A DNA stretch of 64,000 nt from Myxococcales bacterium (GCA_016794505.1 JAEUJZ010000048.1:33957-97956); one strand, 5' to 3'. Shown: positions 27,649 through 38,100, numbered from the stretch's first letter. Made by a program: numbers and translations. Notes: a model not told the origin generated them from the letters alone.

Positions 27649-30063
27649 TTATTTTGCCATCGAGCAATACGTGGCGGTTGATGGATTCGTTGCGCGGAAG
27701 CGTCGACCATATTCACATAATTTACCGCACGCCGCTTTGTCGTGATTCGTACACTTGTCGTCCAGCTTGCTTTGGTCTGCGTCGCTTAGCTTCCCAGAGC
27801 CGTTTTGCACGGGTTGGGGTCCTGGCTTGTGCGAAGCAGGCACCACCACGACGGGCTTCGGGGAAGTGCCGCTGGGACAGTCACCTGTGACCGATCCGTC
27901 GAAGGTCTTGGCCTTGTCAAAGTAGCGCTTGGCTACGTCGGTGTGGCCCCGTTGGCATTCGATCTTGGCACGCCCTTTACACGCTTCGGCGTCCTTGCGT
28001 TTGCACGCCTGCTCGAACAGTGCAGCCGCCAGATTCAGGTTTTTTTCGACCAAGACTCCTTTTTCGTACAGCACGCCCAGCTCGCGAAGCTGGGCTGGTT
28101 CTTCGGCGGTCATGGTGCAGGCTTCACGAAGCTCTTGCGCCGGGTCGGCTTTGCTCGGCTTGCCATCCAAGGCCAGGCTGCAGTCGCTGGTGTCCTGCCA
28201 ACCGTCGCTGTTCTTGCACAGCTTTTCATGATCGGCCAAGCCCCGGCAGGCCGCTTCTTTCAGGCTCAACAAGTTCTTCGAATTCGGCTCGGCTTCCAGT
28301 GCTGTTGCGTGTCCGCGCAGCCTGGCCTTGGCCAGTGCCAGACACGATGCGCTGTCGGACTGATCACAGCCTGCTTGAAAGTAACGGACGCTCTTTTCCG
28401 GCGCATCCTTGCTTCGCTGTGCGGCATGATGGCGCCCGATTTCAAAGCAGCCCCGGCCGCCCTCCTGCCGCTTGTCGCAGGAGTCTTGATAGTACGAAGG
28501 TGCTCGCACCGAGTCTGAGATCTCAGCCAGTCGCAGACATGCCGGAAGTCGCCCCAGCGCTCCGCTGCGCGGGGCATCGCGACAGATGTCTTCCAGCAGC
28601 TTGCGGGCCTGCTGGCCGCTGGCGGGGTCTTGCTGCGCCGCCGGAAGCAGGCGCTGTTCCGCTTCCTTGAAACAGGCTGACCACAGCTCGGCATCGGCGT
28701 GTCGCTGTGCGCAGGCCGCGGCATAGGCGCCGAGCACGTCCCGACTGGCGCCATGCGATTCGACCAGCATGTCACCGTAGGTCTCGCAAGGACGTCCCGC
28801 GTCGTTGCGGCAGGCCTTGCGGCACGCCTCCAGGCTGTCCTGCGGGTTGGCCGCCGAGCGCTTCAAGGGATCGGCATACTCGCTGCAATGCTGACGCGCC
28901 AGTCGCTGATCGAGCACGTGCCAGAGCGGCGGCAGACCCAGGATGGGCACCACGCTCAGCCACAGCCACCTGCGTCTGGGGATTCGCCGCGCGCTCTGGA
29001 TCAAGTTCAGCGAAGCCGACTTGAGCTCGCCGAGCATGCTGCCGGATCCGACACCGCTTCGGTTGTCGGGGCGGGATGCAGCACCGACGGGCTGCGCTGC
29101 GCGACCTCGGCCGCCGAAGCCCGGCAAGCTGCCGGACAAGCTGCCGGACAAGCCGCCGGACAGCGGCTGTGAACCTTCGACGGGATTGCGCAGCTGGGCC
29201 AGGGCTTTGCGCGCATGCGATGCATCTGCGAAGCGCTTGTCAGGCGCGCTGGCCAGACAGTGCGGAAACCACAGATCGAAGTTCGGCGGCAGCCGATCCA
29301 TGCAGCCGTATTCGTGCGCCCGCGACATGGCGCTGGGCTGGATCTTCGACACGATCTCGGCGAATAGCTCCGCCGTATTCTCCTTGTTGGCGGCGCGAAA
29401 ATAGTGGCGGCCGGTGAACATCCAAAACGCCAGCAGACCCAGGGCCCAGACATCGGTCTTTGCCGTCGGAACTCCGCCCGTAAATTGCTCGGGCGCTGCC
29501 CACTTCGGAGTTCCCAGTGCAGCGCTCTTGTCGGCTCCTAGCTTGGCCAGTCCGAAATCGATGAGCTTGATCAGCGGCCCTTCGCCGTATTCCTGATCGC
29601 AGACAAAGACATTGGCCGGCGTCAGATCGCGGTGGGCGATTTCCTGTCCGTGCGCTTCTTCCAGCGCCGCGCAGATCTGGTCCAAGATGTGGAAGACTTC
29701 GTCGCGCCGAAACGGCGCTTCGTTGGGCTTGGCCTTCTTGCGCGCCGTGGCTTCGCTGGCCAGATCGCGTCCGGTCAGAAGTTCCATGGCGATGTACGGC
29801 GCCCGCAGCTTGGCGTCCTCGCCAAAATCGAGAATGCGTACGACGTGCGGGCCCGCCAGCTTGCGCGTGAGGGGGGCTTCGTCGGCAAAGCGGCGGCGCA
29901 TGTCCGCATCGCCGCAGTACTCTTCTTTGAGGAGCTTGACCGCGCAGGGCTTGCCCTCGCGATCCGTGGCTTCCCAGATTTCGCCGACACCGCCGACTTT
30001 GATGCGACGCTTCAGGATGAAGCCCGGACCCAACGCAGTGCCTTCTTGGATATTGTGGCCCAT
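27649..30063 (-). CDS. Transmembrane Ser/Thr kinase with Sel1-like repeats
   Basis: About 804 residues. The kinase domain (about 11-290) keeps Lys43 (CAVKLL), HRD at 144-146 with Asn151, DFG at 169-171 and APE at 190-192, so it should be active. The Gly-rich loop is slightly odd (KVGGVGEIW). A linker with SG(S/G)L repeats (near 29100-29160) precedes a membrane helix at about residues 359-380. The outer part holds Cys-containing Sel1-like repeats (CFEIGRHHAAQRSKD, FQAGCDQSDSASCLALAKARLRG, AALFEQACKRKDAEACKGRAK). Two of the last repeats are spaced by a Pro-rich stretch. The ATG at 30063 is chosen over a GTG three codons upstream. The pseudokinase gene follows 14 bases downstream and a Sel1-like lipoprotein gene lies just upstream, so the three proteins probably act together. 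Confidence 0.88.
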   Translation of the reverse strand: MGHNIQEGTALGPGFILKRRIKVGGVGEIWEATDREGKPCAVKLLKEEYCGDADMRRRFADEAPLTRKLAGPHVVRILDFGEDAKLRAPYIAMELLTGRDLASEATARKKAKPNEAPFRRDEVFHILDQICAALEEAHGQEIAHRDLTPANVFVCDQEYGEGPLIKLIDFGLAKLGADKSAALGTPKWAAPEQFTGGVPTAKTDVWALGLLAFWMFTGRHYFRAANKENTAELFAEIVSKIQPSAMSRAHEYGCMDRLPPNFDLWFPHCLASAPDKRFADASHARKALAQLRNPVEGSQPLSGGLSGSLSGSLPGFGGRGRAAQPVGAASRPDNRSGVGSGSMLGELKSASLNLIQSARRIPRRRWLWLSVVPILGLPPLWHVLDQRLARQHCSEYADPLKRSAANPQDSLEACRKACRNDAGRPCETYGDMLVESHGASRDVLGAYAAACAQRHADAELWSACFKEAEQRLLPAAQQDPASGQQARKLLEDICRDAPRSGALGRLPACLRLAEISDSVRAPSYYQDSCDKRQEGGRGCFEIGRHHAAQRSKDAPEKSVRYFQAGCDQSDSASCLALAKARLRGHATALEAEPNSKNLLSLKEAACRGLADHEKLCKNSDGWQDTSDCSLALDGKPSKADPAQELREACTMTAEEPAQLRELGVLYEKGVLVEKNLNLAAALFEQACKRKDAEACKGRAKIECQRGHTDVAKRYFDKAKTFDGSVTGDCPSGTSPKPVVVVPASHKPGPQPVQNGSGKLSDADQSKLDDKCTNHDKAACGKLCEYGRRFRATNPSTATYCSMAK

Positions 30064-30160
30064 CGCTTCCACTACGAAGCTGCATCCCGTTTCTTGACAG
30101 CCGGGGTCCAGCCGCAGCGCAAGCTGGCGCGGACGCCAACGCGGGGGCGCAGGCTATGTA

Positions 30161-31201
30161 TCAGTGTTTCCTGCACTTTGTTTCGCCGGGGGGACAGCAG
30201 TTCACAAAGTTGGCGCAGCGCTCGCATGCCGGGGCGTTGCCCAGGCGACAGGCGCGCAGCAAGCGATCGCGTCCCATCTTTAGGTCGGTGTTCACCGGCA
30301 GATCTTCCGTGGGCCCGGTCAGCACCGTACCCACATAGGCACAGGCGTCGGCGTTGTTCGCCCGACACAGAACGTCCACTTCGTTAATCAGCTTGACATA
30401 GGTCTTACAACTGGCTTCCCGCTGCAGTTTGCAAGCCAATGCATAATGCTGCAATGCTTCTGCCACCAGTTGTGGCTTTCTAGACATTAAATTATCCGCA
30501 GCATTGTCACAGCTATTGGCAACTTTGTATTTGTGACATAATTTGTCAACAACTTCAAAGTGCGCTTTCTTTACATCGGGATCGTCAACGCGATTATTGA
30601 TATCTTGAATCGCGTCGGCCACTTTGCCGCATTCTTCAACATCGTCGCATTTCTGCGCCATTTCCGAGATGTTCTTGCACGCTTCGACATTGCCGCGCAC
30701 GCACGATATGGTCACCGCCTTGATGGCTGTTTCGATGTCTCCTTTTTTGACCAATAGCAGGGCGGCGGCCATGCAGGCATCGGCGCTCGACTTTTCGCAC
30801 TGGCCAAGCAGCATCTTCAGCAGCTCGTCGTCGCGGCCGGCTTGGGAATACAGCTTCATGGCGGCCAGGCACTCTTCCTGGCCCCCGGCATCGCAGCGCG
30901 TGCGAACCAGATCGCCGGCCTGACCCGCCTGCTTGGGGTGTTTCTCGACGGCGGTCATGCACTCGCGCAGCGTTCCCTCTGTGCAGGACTTTTTCACATA
31001 GGCTTCTGGACTGACGCAGCCGGAAAGCAGCGCGATAAGGGGCGGCAGAAGCAAACTGGACGGTTGCGGCCCCGCGGACTGCCGGTGCGCCGTGCGCCGC
31101 CATTGAGGCGTAAAGCTCTCATGTCGTCCAGGCTGGCCACGGCCAATGATGGAGCCAATTGATCGAGCGATTATATGTAATCTATCAATCATAATTTTCA
31201 T
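30161..31201 (-). CDS. Sel1-like repeat lipoprotein
   Basis: A 346-residue open frame. The hydrophobic segment PSSLLLPPLIALLSGC ends in a lipobox, but about 48 residues precede it, so the true start may be a downstream alternative codon. The mature part has repeated units with paired Cys and small residues (CDAGGQEECLAAMKLYSQAG, CEKSSADACMAAALLLVKKG, CVRGNVEACKNISEMAQKC, CRLGNAPACERCANF) that match the outer repeats of the two kinases next door. It probably adopts a Sel1/TPR-like superhelix in the periplasm. The stretch 30480-30740 is noticeably more AT-rich than its flanks. The 14-base gap to the divergent HtrA gene means both promoters must overlap the coding starts. Confidence 0.75.
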   Translation of the reverse strand: MKIMIDRLHIIARSIGSIIGRGQPGRHESFTPQWRRTAHRQSAGPQPSSLLLPPLIALLSGCVSPEAYVKKSCTEGTLRECMTAVEKHPKQAGQAGDLVRTRCDAGGQEECLAAMKLYSQAGRDDELLKMLLGQCEKSSADACMAAALLLVKKGDIETAIKAVTISCVRGNVEACKNISEMAQKCDDVEECGKVADAIQDINNRVDDPDVKKAHFEVVDKLCHKYKVANSCDNAADNLMSRKPQLVAEALQHYALACKLQREASCKTYVKLINEVDVLCRANNADACAYVGTVLTGPTEDLPVNTDLKMGRDRLLRACRLGNAPACERCANFVNCCPPGETKCRKH

Positions 31202-31215
31202 GATACCATCGCTCC

Positions 31216-32607
31216 ATGCTCCTGGGTGGACGAAAGTTGCCGTCGCTGATCAGCAGTCAAAGCCAGCTTGCGAGCCGTCTTTGCATGAGCCTTTTGGGCG
31301 CCTACCTGAGCGTTGTTACAGCGTGTGCATCGGCACCAACCCCAGTGGTATCTGGGCCGGCCCCTCTTCCCGTCGCCGCCGCGCCCGTACAAAACCCGGC
31401 TCTGCTGCCGGCGGCCCGACGTACACCGATCGTGGATGCAGTCGCCCGCACCGCGCCCGCCGTCGTGTCGGTCTTGTCTGAGGAACCTCCGAAGGCCAAT
31501 CCATTTGGCTTCCTGGGACTGGAAAACAGCGAAGACGGTCAGCCCGGCCGTGTGGCGTTGGGCTCGGGCGTCATCGTCGATCCCCGCGGCTTCGTCGTCA
31601 CCAACGAGCATGTCGTCGCCGGGGCGGCGCGCATCCGCGTGCAGCTAGCCGATGGCCGCGAGCTGCCGGCGGCCCTGGTGGGGTCCGATCAGGCCTTTGA
31701 CTTGGCCGTGTTGCAGTTCGAGCCCGGCGCACAGAAAGTCACCGCCGTCGAGATGGGTCGCTCGGCCGACCTGCTGATCGGCGAGACCGTGATCGCGATC
31801 GGCAACCCGTTTGGGCTTTCGCACACCGTGACGACTGGGGTGATCTCGGCGCTGCATCGCACGGTCCGCACCAGTCGCCGCGTGTACGAGGACTTCATTC
31901 AGACCGACGCCGCCATCAATCCTGGCAACTCGGGCGGGCCTTTGCTGAACATCCTGGGACAGCTGATCGGGATCAACACGGCGGTACACGCGGGCGGCGC
32001 CGGCATTGGCTTGGCCATTCCGGTTGACCGGGTGCGCGCCATCGTCAGCGATCTGGTCAACCTGGGCCGCGTGCGCCGCGGTTGGATTGGCATTCGCCCC
32101 GCCTTGTACCCGGATCGTCGCCTGCGCGGCGTGCCCATCGCCGAAGTCGAAAGCAAGAGCCCGGCCGAGCGCGCCGGGATCCGCGCGGGCGACGTGGTGC
32201 TGGCTCTAGCCGGACAGCCGACGCCCAGCGCCACCGCGTATCGCCAGATGGCCGAGCAGCTTCTGGTGGGGCAGACCGTCATCATCCGCCTTGCCAAGCG
32301 CGATGTGCAGCTTGTCGTCGATGCGGCGGATCCCGCCTATGTATCCAGCTTGGTCCGGCGCCGCTTTGGTATTGAGGTAAGTGAAGCAAATGGCCGGGCT
32401 GTTGTGGTGAAAAAAATCCAAGGCGAAAGCGCTGCTGCACAAGCGGGATTACAGGTTGGTGATTTGATTTTGCAGGTCGGTGCTCGCACTGTACGCGATG
32501 TCGTGTCTTTTGAATCAGCATTTGAACAGCTGCATAGTGGCATGGATATTATTCTGCTAGTTGTTCGCAACGCTACTTCGTTTTATATCACCATTCCAAT
32601 GATATAG
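31216..32607 (+). CDS. HtrA/DegP-like lipoprotein serine protease with two PDZ domains
   Basis: A 463-residue trypsin-like protease. A lipobox-like LSVVTAC near residue 37 suggests lipid anchoring. The catalytic triad is complete: His132 in VTNEHVVAG, Asp162 in QAFDLAVLQ and Ser239 in INPGNSGGPLL. Two PDZ domains follow (about 278-360 with GVPIAEVESKSPAERAGIRAGDVVLALAG; about 370-455 with AVVVKKIQGESAAAQAGLQVGDLILQVG). This is the family layout for periplasmic quality control. The last 240 bases (PDZ2) are markedly AT-rich compared with the protease domain. The stop is 16 bases before the kinase-like/FGE-like gene, so the two are probably one operon. Confidence 0.9.
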   Translation: MLLGGRKLPSLISSQSQLASRLCMSLLGAYLSVVTACASAPTPVVSGPAPLPVAAAPVQNPALLPAARRTPIVDAVARTAPAVVSVLSEEPPKANPFGFLGLENSEDGQPGRVALGSGVIVDPRGFVVTNEHVVAGAARIRVQLADGRELPAALVGSDQAFDLAVLQFEPGAQKVTAVEMGRSADLLIGETVIAIGNPFGLSHTVTTGVISALHRTVRTSRRVYEDFIQTDAAINPGNSGGPLLNILGQLIGINTAVHAGGAGIGLAIPVDRVRAIVSDLVNLGRVRRGWIGIRPALYPDRRLRGVPIAEVESKSPAERAGIRAGDVVLALAGQPTPSATAYRQMAEQLLVGQTVIIRLAKRDVQLVVDAADPAYVSSLVRRRFGIEVSEANGRAVVVKKIQGESAAAQAGLQVGDLILQVGARTVRDVVSFESAFEQLHSGMDIILLVVRNATSFYITIPMI

Positions 32608-32623
32608 TCTAAGGCGGATCAGC

Positions 32624-34654
32624 ATGTCGGATCAGCGAGAGCACTCTTCGCACGAAGCGCCCCGGCCCGTCGCAGCCACCCTGCGCAAGCTGCTGCGCGA
32701 TTCGCTCAGCGTGAATGAGTTTGCTGCCTTCTGCCAGGACTGCTTCCCCGACGCCTTCCGTCTGCAGCGTGCCGACATGGACCGCGCCGCTCAAGAGGTC
32801 ATTCTGTTTCAACACGCGAGGCCGCTGGACATCTGGCAGAAGCTGCGCGCCTCACCCGCCCTGTTCGAGCGCGCCGTCCCCTATCTGTCCCTGCTGCGCT
32901 TTGAAGGCCACCGCGACATCCTCTGTGGGCGTTTCCTGCGCCGAAAGCGCCTGCCCAGCCAGCACATGGATCGCGAGACCTGGCTCGTGGATGACTTAGC
33001 GAGCGGCCAGCGCTACGCCTTAAAGCACTTGCAGCCACACTCTCTGGAAAACAAGCTGCTGGCCGGCGAGCTCAAGACCGCTGTAGCAGTCACCGAGAAG
33101 CTGCAGAGTCGCCATATCCTGCCGATCACCGATCACGGACTTGATCCACTGCTTGGGCCGTGGATCTTAACGGAATATCTAGACGGGCAACACCTTTCCG
33201 ATTTTCTGAAAGCGCAATCCAATTTAATTCTAGAGAATCGACGCCAGATTATTATGCAAATTCTCAATGGCCTATGCGATATGCATCGCAAAGGCTGGGT
33301 GCATCGCAATCTGAAGCCGGAAAACGTCTTTGTCACGCAGCAGGACTCGCCAGCGGGGCCGATCTTGAATGTGCGGCTATCGGACTTCGGGCTGAGCCGG
33401 CAAGTCAGCGAAGCGCACTCGGGCGGCTTGGGGCGCTATGGTTCGTTGCACTGGCTGGCACCGGAACAGCATCACGCGGGGGGGCGCGTCGACCCGCGTA
33501 TGGATGTCTGGACCCTGGGGCTATTGGCCTATTTCATCCTCTGCGATACGTGGTATGGGGCGCCGCGATCGGCCCCGCTTTCGTCCGCAGCCGCGGGGCT
33601 GGGCCGGGACCCTGATTCGCGGCATGGCGCGGCAACCGGCCACCGACAATCGACGTCGCAGCCCCGTGCCAGCGAACAAGCGCGGGCCCAGGGCATCGAC
33701 CCTGCCCAGCGCTTTCCCATCGGCTTTGATGAGTGGTTTGCCAAGTGCGTCGCCGTCGATGCCGCCCAGCGCTATGCCGACGCCGCCAAGGCGTGCGATG
33801 CCTTTATCCGGGACGTGGTGTGGACCCAGGCGGCCTCTCCGCTGCGCGTGAGCGCCCCGCCGCCCGTGGCGCCGCCGGCTGTGCCGTCGCCTCGGATGTC
33901 GCTGCCCAGCACGCCGCAGCGGCCGGGTCTGATCCAGATTCCAAGCGGTAGCTTCTGGATGGGGCGTGCGGCCGATTCAAGCAGCGATGCGCGCAATGAG
34001 CCCCGTCGCCGCGTTCACCTGTCCGGGCGCTTCTGGGTCTCGGCCACGACGGTAACGCGCGAACAGTATTACAAAGTCACGGGATTGGAGCCCAATACTA
34101 ATAAAGTCAACGACAGCCACGATTTGCCAGTTACGAATGTAGAATGGCGGCAAGCTTTGGTTTATTGCAATCAATTATCGGTATATGAAGGCTTAGAGCA
34201 AGTCTATAATCTTAGTGAATCGATTCCGTACTGGAAAACCAACCTGAAACGCCCTGGGTATCGCGTATTGACGGAAGCGGAATGGGAATACGTGGCGCGG
34301 GCAGGCCAGCCCGACTCCGACGGTCGGTCCACCGCCGTGTTGGATGCTTGCTGGTGCCGCGAAAACGCGGGCGACCGCTTGCACCCGGTGGCACGGAAGA
34401 AAGCCAACGCCTGGGGGCTGTTCGATGCCTTGGGCAACTGCTGGGAATGGGTGTGGGACGTCTACAAAGACGACGCGGGCCAGGCAGAAGTCACCGACCC
34501 GCGCGGGCCACAGCCGGAATCCGGCAGCAGTCTGCGCACGATCCGCGGCGGCTGCTTTCAGGACTCGGGCAGCGTGCTGAGCCCCTCGCGCCGGCAAGGT
34601 CGCGGCGAGCGCAGCAGCCGGATCGGCTTTCGCATCGCCCGCAGCATGCCGTGA
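32624..34654 (+). CDS. Kinase-like protein fused to an FGE/SUMF1-like domain
   Basis: A 676-residue fusion. Residues about 15-92 form a small helical domain (LRKLLRDSLSVNEFAAFCQDCF) that resembles the effector-associated adaptor domains described in bacterial conflict systems; this match is tentative. A kinase-like domain follows (about 100-395): Lys134 (YALKHL) and DFG 254-256 are kept, but HRD is HRN (227-229), so the catalytic base is lost. Pro-rich linker residues 405-432 lead to a formylglycine-generating-enzyme-like domain (436-674): IQIPSGSFWMG, YRVLTEAEWEYVARAG, DALGNCWEWVWD, IRGGCF and RIGFRIARS. The two active-site Cys of true FGE are not seen, so sulfatase activation is unlikely. 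No membrane helix. It lies 16 bases after the HtrA gene. Confidence 0.88.
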   Translation: MSDQREHSSHEAPRPVAATLRKLLRDSLSVNEFAAFCQDCFPDAFRLQRADMDRAAQEVILFQHARPLDIWQKLRASPALFERAVPYLSLLRFEGHRDILCGRFLRRKRLPSQHMDRETWLVDDLASGQRYALKHLQPHSLENKLLAGELKTAVAVTEKLQSRHILPITDHGLDPLLGPWILTEYLDGQHLSDFLKAQSNLILENRRQIIMQILNGLCDMHRKGWVHRNLKPENVFVTQQDSPAGPILNVRLSDFGLSRQVSEAHSGGLGRYGSLHWLAPEQHHAGGRVDPRMDVWTLGLLAYFILCDTWYGAPRSAPLSSAAAGLGRDPDSRHGAATGHRQSTSQPRASEQARAQGIDPAQRFPIGFDEWFAKCVAVDAAQRYADAAKACDAFIRDVVWTQAASPLRVSAPPPVAPPAVPSPRMSLPSTPQRPGLIQIPSGSFWMGRAADSSSDARNEPRRRVHLSGRFWVSATTVTREQYYKVTGLEPNTNKVNDSHDLPVTNVEWRQALVYCNQLSVYEGLEQVYNLSESIPYWKTNLKRPGYRVLTEAEWEYVARAGQPDSDGRSTAVLDACWCRENAGDRLHPVARKKANAWGLFDALGNCWEWVWDVYKDDAGQAEVTDPRGPQPESGSSLRTIRGGCFQDSGSVLSPSRRQGRGERSSRIGFRIARSMP

Positions 34655-34703
34655 AGCGCACCCAGCGTTGCCTTTGTCAGCCTGGCTTGCTAGCGTCGCG
34701 CGC

Positions 34704-35084
34704 ATGCAAAAAGTACGAGGCATCGGTGGCGTGTTTTTCAAGGCGGTGGATCCCAAGGCGCTTTCGACGTGGTACCGCGATGTGCTGGGGCTTCACGTCG
34801 AGCCATGGGGAGGCGTCTGCTTCCGCTGGGATGCTCTGAATGGGGTCGACGGAGCGGCGACGGTGTGGTCGCCTTTTTCGCAAGACACCGACTATTTCGC
34901 GCCCAGCCAGAAACCGTACATGTTCAACTTCGTCGTCGATGATCTCGATGCCATGCTGGCCCAGGCGCGGGCCGCGGGTGCAGTCGTCGACGAAAAAATC
35001 CTCGACGAGGAAAACGGGCGCTTCGGCTGGCTGATGGACCCTGAAGGCAACCGCATCGAGCTTTGGCAGCCACGCCGCGGCTGA
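34704..35084 (+). CDS. VOC-family (glyoxalase-like) protein
   Basis: About 126 residues from the ATG at 34704 (MQKVRGIGGVFF). One vicinal-oxygen-chelate domain of two beta-alpha-beta-beta-beta modules: KAVDPKALSTWYRDVLGLHVEPWGG at the start and MFNFVVDDLDAMLAQARAAGA in the second module, ending GWLMDPEGNRIELWQP, which carries the Glu metal ligand. This is the usual small VOC protein size. The substrate is unknown; a glyoxalase, bleomycin-resistance-like or C-O lyase activity is possible. No obvious link to its neighbours. Confidence 0.85.
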   Translation: MQKVRGIGGVFFKAVDPKALSTWYRDVLGLHVEPWGGVCFRWDALNGVDGAATVWSPFSQDTDYFAPSQKPYMFNFVVDDLDAMLAQARAAGAVVDEKILDEENGRFGWLMDPEGNRIELWQPRRG

Positions 35085-35187
35085 GCAACGCCCAGCCCGG
35101 ATCGGGGGCCCGGAAGGGGGGCGCGTATTCAGTCTATGAATCAAAAACAAATAAACGAATAATTTTATTACATTTTTGTATATTGCT

Positions 35188-38100
35188 TTATATTTGCGTG
35201 AGCGATTTATTCATTTCTTCATCTTTATTGCGCGTTCCCGCAACAAGCGCCTCGTGCGTACTCGCTGCGGCGTCAGGCGCGGAGGGCTTGCGGTTGCGGA
35301 TCACCCAGGAATAGATCGCCGGCAATAGAAGCAAGGTCAGAGCCGTCGAGCTGAGCAGGCCGCCAATGACCACCGTCGCCAGCGGCCGCTGCACTTCGCT
35401 GCCTGGGGCTTGCGACAAGGCCATCGGCACAAAGCCCAGGCCGGCCACCAGCGCGGTCATGAGCACGGGGCGCAGTCGTTCGCGGGCGGCTTGTGCGATG
35501 GCCGCCGCGGGGGCTTGCCCCGACGCTTGTAGCCGCTGCGCCACCGACACCAGCACCAAGCCGTTTAGCACCGCCACGCCGAACAGCGCGATGAAGCCAA
35601 CGCCTGCGCTGATCGAAAAGGGCATGCCGCGCAGCCACAGAAGCAGCACGCCACCGACGGCGGCAAACGGCACATTGGCCAAGATGACCAGCGAGGGCAG
35701 CAAGCGCGAAAGCGCCAGCCACAGCAGGAACAAGATCAGGCCGATGGCAAGCGGCACCACGATCTGCAAGCGGGCCCGCGCATCCAAGTAGTGCTCGAAC
35801 TGGCCGCCCCATTCGATGCGATAGCCAGCGGGCAGCTTAACCGCCGCCTGAACCCGCCTTTGTGCCTCGGTGACGACGGACAGAAGATCGCGGCCAGCGA
35901 CGTTGAATTCGACGCGCAGGTGGCGCGACTGGTTTTCGCGGGCGACCTGCACGGGGCCTTGCTCGGCGACGATGTTGGCGACATCGGCCAAGGGCACGAT
36001 CTGCCCGGTCGCGGCTTTCAGCGGCAGGTTGCCGAGCGGGTCCAGGGCGCCGGCAAACGGCACATCGACCTTGACCACCAGCGGGAAGCGCCGCTCGCCT
36101 TCAAACACTTGGCCCACCGGCACACCGGCCGACAGCGACTGCGTGAGCAAGCTAACCTCTTCGAGAGACAGGCCATAGCGGGCCAAGCGGGCGCGGTCGG
36201 GATAGATGCGCAGATAGTTCAAGCCAGCCGTCGCTTCGGTGCGCAGACCGCTCGCGCCGGGCAGGCCGCGCAGCGCACGCTCGACCTGCTCGCCGACGCG
36301 GCGAAGCTCATCGAGGTCAGGGCCGTACAGCGCAGCGGCGACGTCGGACTTGACGCCGGCCATCAGCTCGTTGGTGCGCATCTCGATCGGCTGCGAGATC
36401 GAGATGGCGGCATCGGGAACGGCTGCGGCCAGGCGCTCTTCGATCTCTTTGGCCAGCGCATCGCGGGTCAGGCCCGGACGCCAGGCCTCGCGTGGCTTGA
36501 GGATTAAGTAATTATCTGATTCACCGATGCCCATGACATCGTTGGCCAGGGCCGGCGAGCCAACGCGACCGACGATGTGCTCGATCTCGGGGACGATGGG
36601 CGCTCGCAGCGCACGGGCGATGCGCATGTCGATGGCGATCGACTCGGACAGCGCGATACCCGGCATGCGCCGTGTCTCGACGAGCAGCGAGCCTTCGTCG
36701 AGCTGTGGCACGAATTCGGCGCCGAGCCGGCTGCCCAGAAGCGCCCCCACAAACAGCAGGCCGACGAGCAGCGAGACCGGCAGTACCCGTCGACGCAGGC
36801 TAAGAGAAAGCACCGGATCATACAGACGCGATAGCTGGCGGAAGATCCAGCCGTCGTGGTGCTGTCGACGTGGCCGCAGAAACAGGCTGCACAGCGCTGG
36901 CACGATCGTCAGCGAGCAGATCATGGCACCTGCGAGCGCGCACAACACCGTCGTCGCCATGGGGTGAAACAGCTTCCCCTCGATGCCGCTTAGGCTGAGG
37001 ATCGGGACATACACCACGGCGATGATCGCTTCGCCAAACACCGTCGCGGCGCGCACTTCCGTCGCAGCGGCAGCGATGATTCCTTTGCGCTCGTCGGCGG
37101 AAAGGGGCGCGGGGTGGCCGGCCTGGGCTTCGGCCAAGCGACGCACGACGTTTTCCACCACGATGACCGCGCCGTCGACGATCAGGCCAAAGTCGACCGC
37201 ACCCAGGCTCATCAAGTTGCCCGTGCCGCCGAGAAGCTTCAGGCACAGAAGCGCAAACAGCATCGACAGCGGGATGGTCACCGCGACGATTAGCCCCGCG
37301 GCCAGATCGCCGAGCAGCACCAAGAGCACGACGATGACCAAGAGCGCGCCTTCGAGCAAGTTGGTGACCACCGTGCGAATCACGCGATCGACCAGCGTGC
37401 TGCGATCATAAAACGGCTCGACGCGCACGCCGGGCGGCAGACTGGCAGCGAGGCTGTCTAGCTTGGCTTTGACGGCCTGCGTCACCGTGCGCGCATTTTC
37501 GCCGCGCAGCATGAGCGCAACGCCGACCGCAACCTCGCCTTGTCCGTCCATGCTGGCGGCGCCTCGACGCAGGGCTGGACCGATGCGGGCATCCCCAAGC
37601 TGTGCGACGGTGATAGGCACGCCGTGCGGCGTTGCCGCGATGACTACGCTGCGCAGATCGTCCAGGCTGCGAATTAGCCCGACGGCGCCGATCACATATT
37701 GCTCGCGGTTGTGGACCAGATAGCCACCGCCTGCATTGGCGTTGCTGCGCTCTAAGGCCGCGACCACTTCAGCGACGGAAAGGCCGGCTGCTTGCAGCCT
37801 TCCTGGGTCCAGGACGATCTGGAACTCTTTCTGCTCGCCGCCATGACTGTTTAGCTCGACGATGCCGGGCACGGTGCGCAGCTGCGGAGCGATGTACCAG
37901 TCGAGCGTCTCGACCGCTTGCATCATCGATGGCGCATGCACCACGAACTGAAAGATCTCGCCGAGTGCCGTCGAAAGCGGACCGATCTGCGGCGTGCCAT
38001 AGCGGTGCGGAATCGCTTGCTCGACATCGCGCATGCGCTCGGACACCAATTGGCGGGCCAGATAGATATCGGTGTCGTCGGCAAACACGATGGTCACCAG

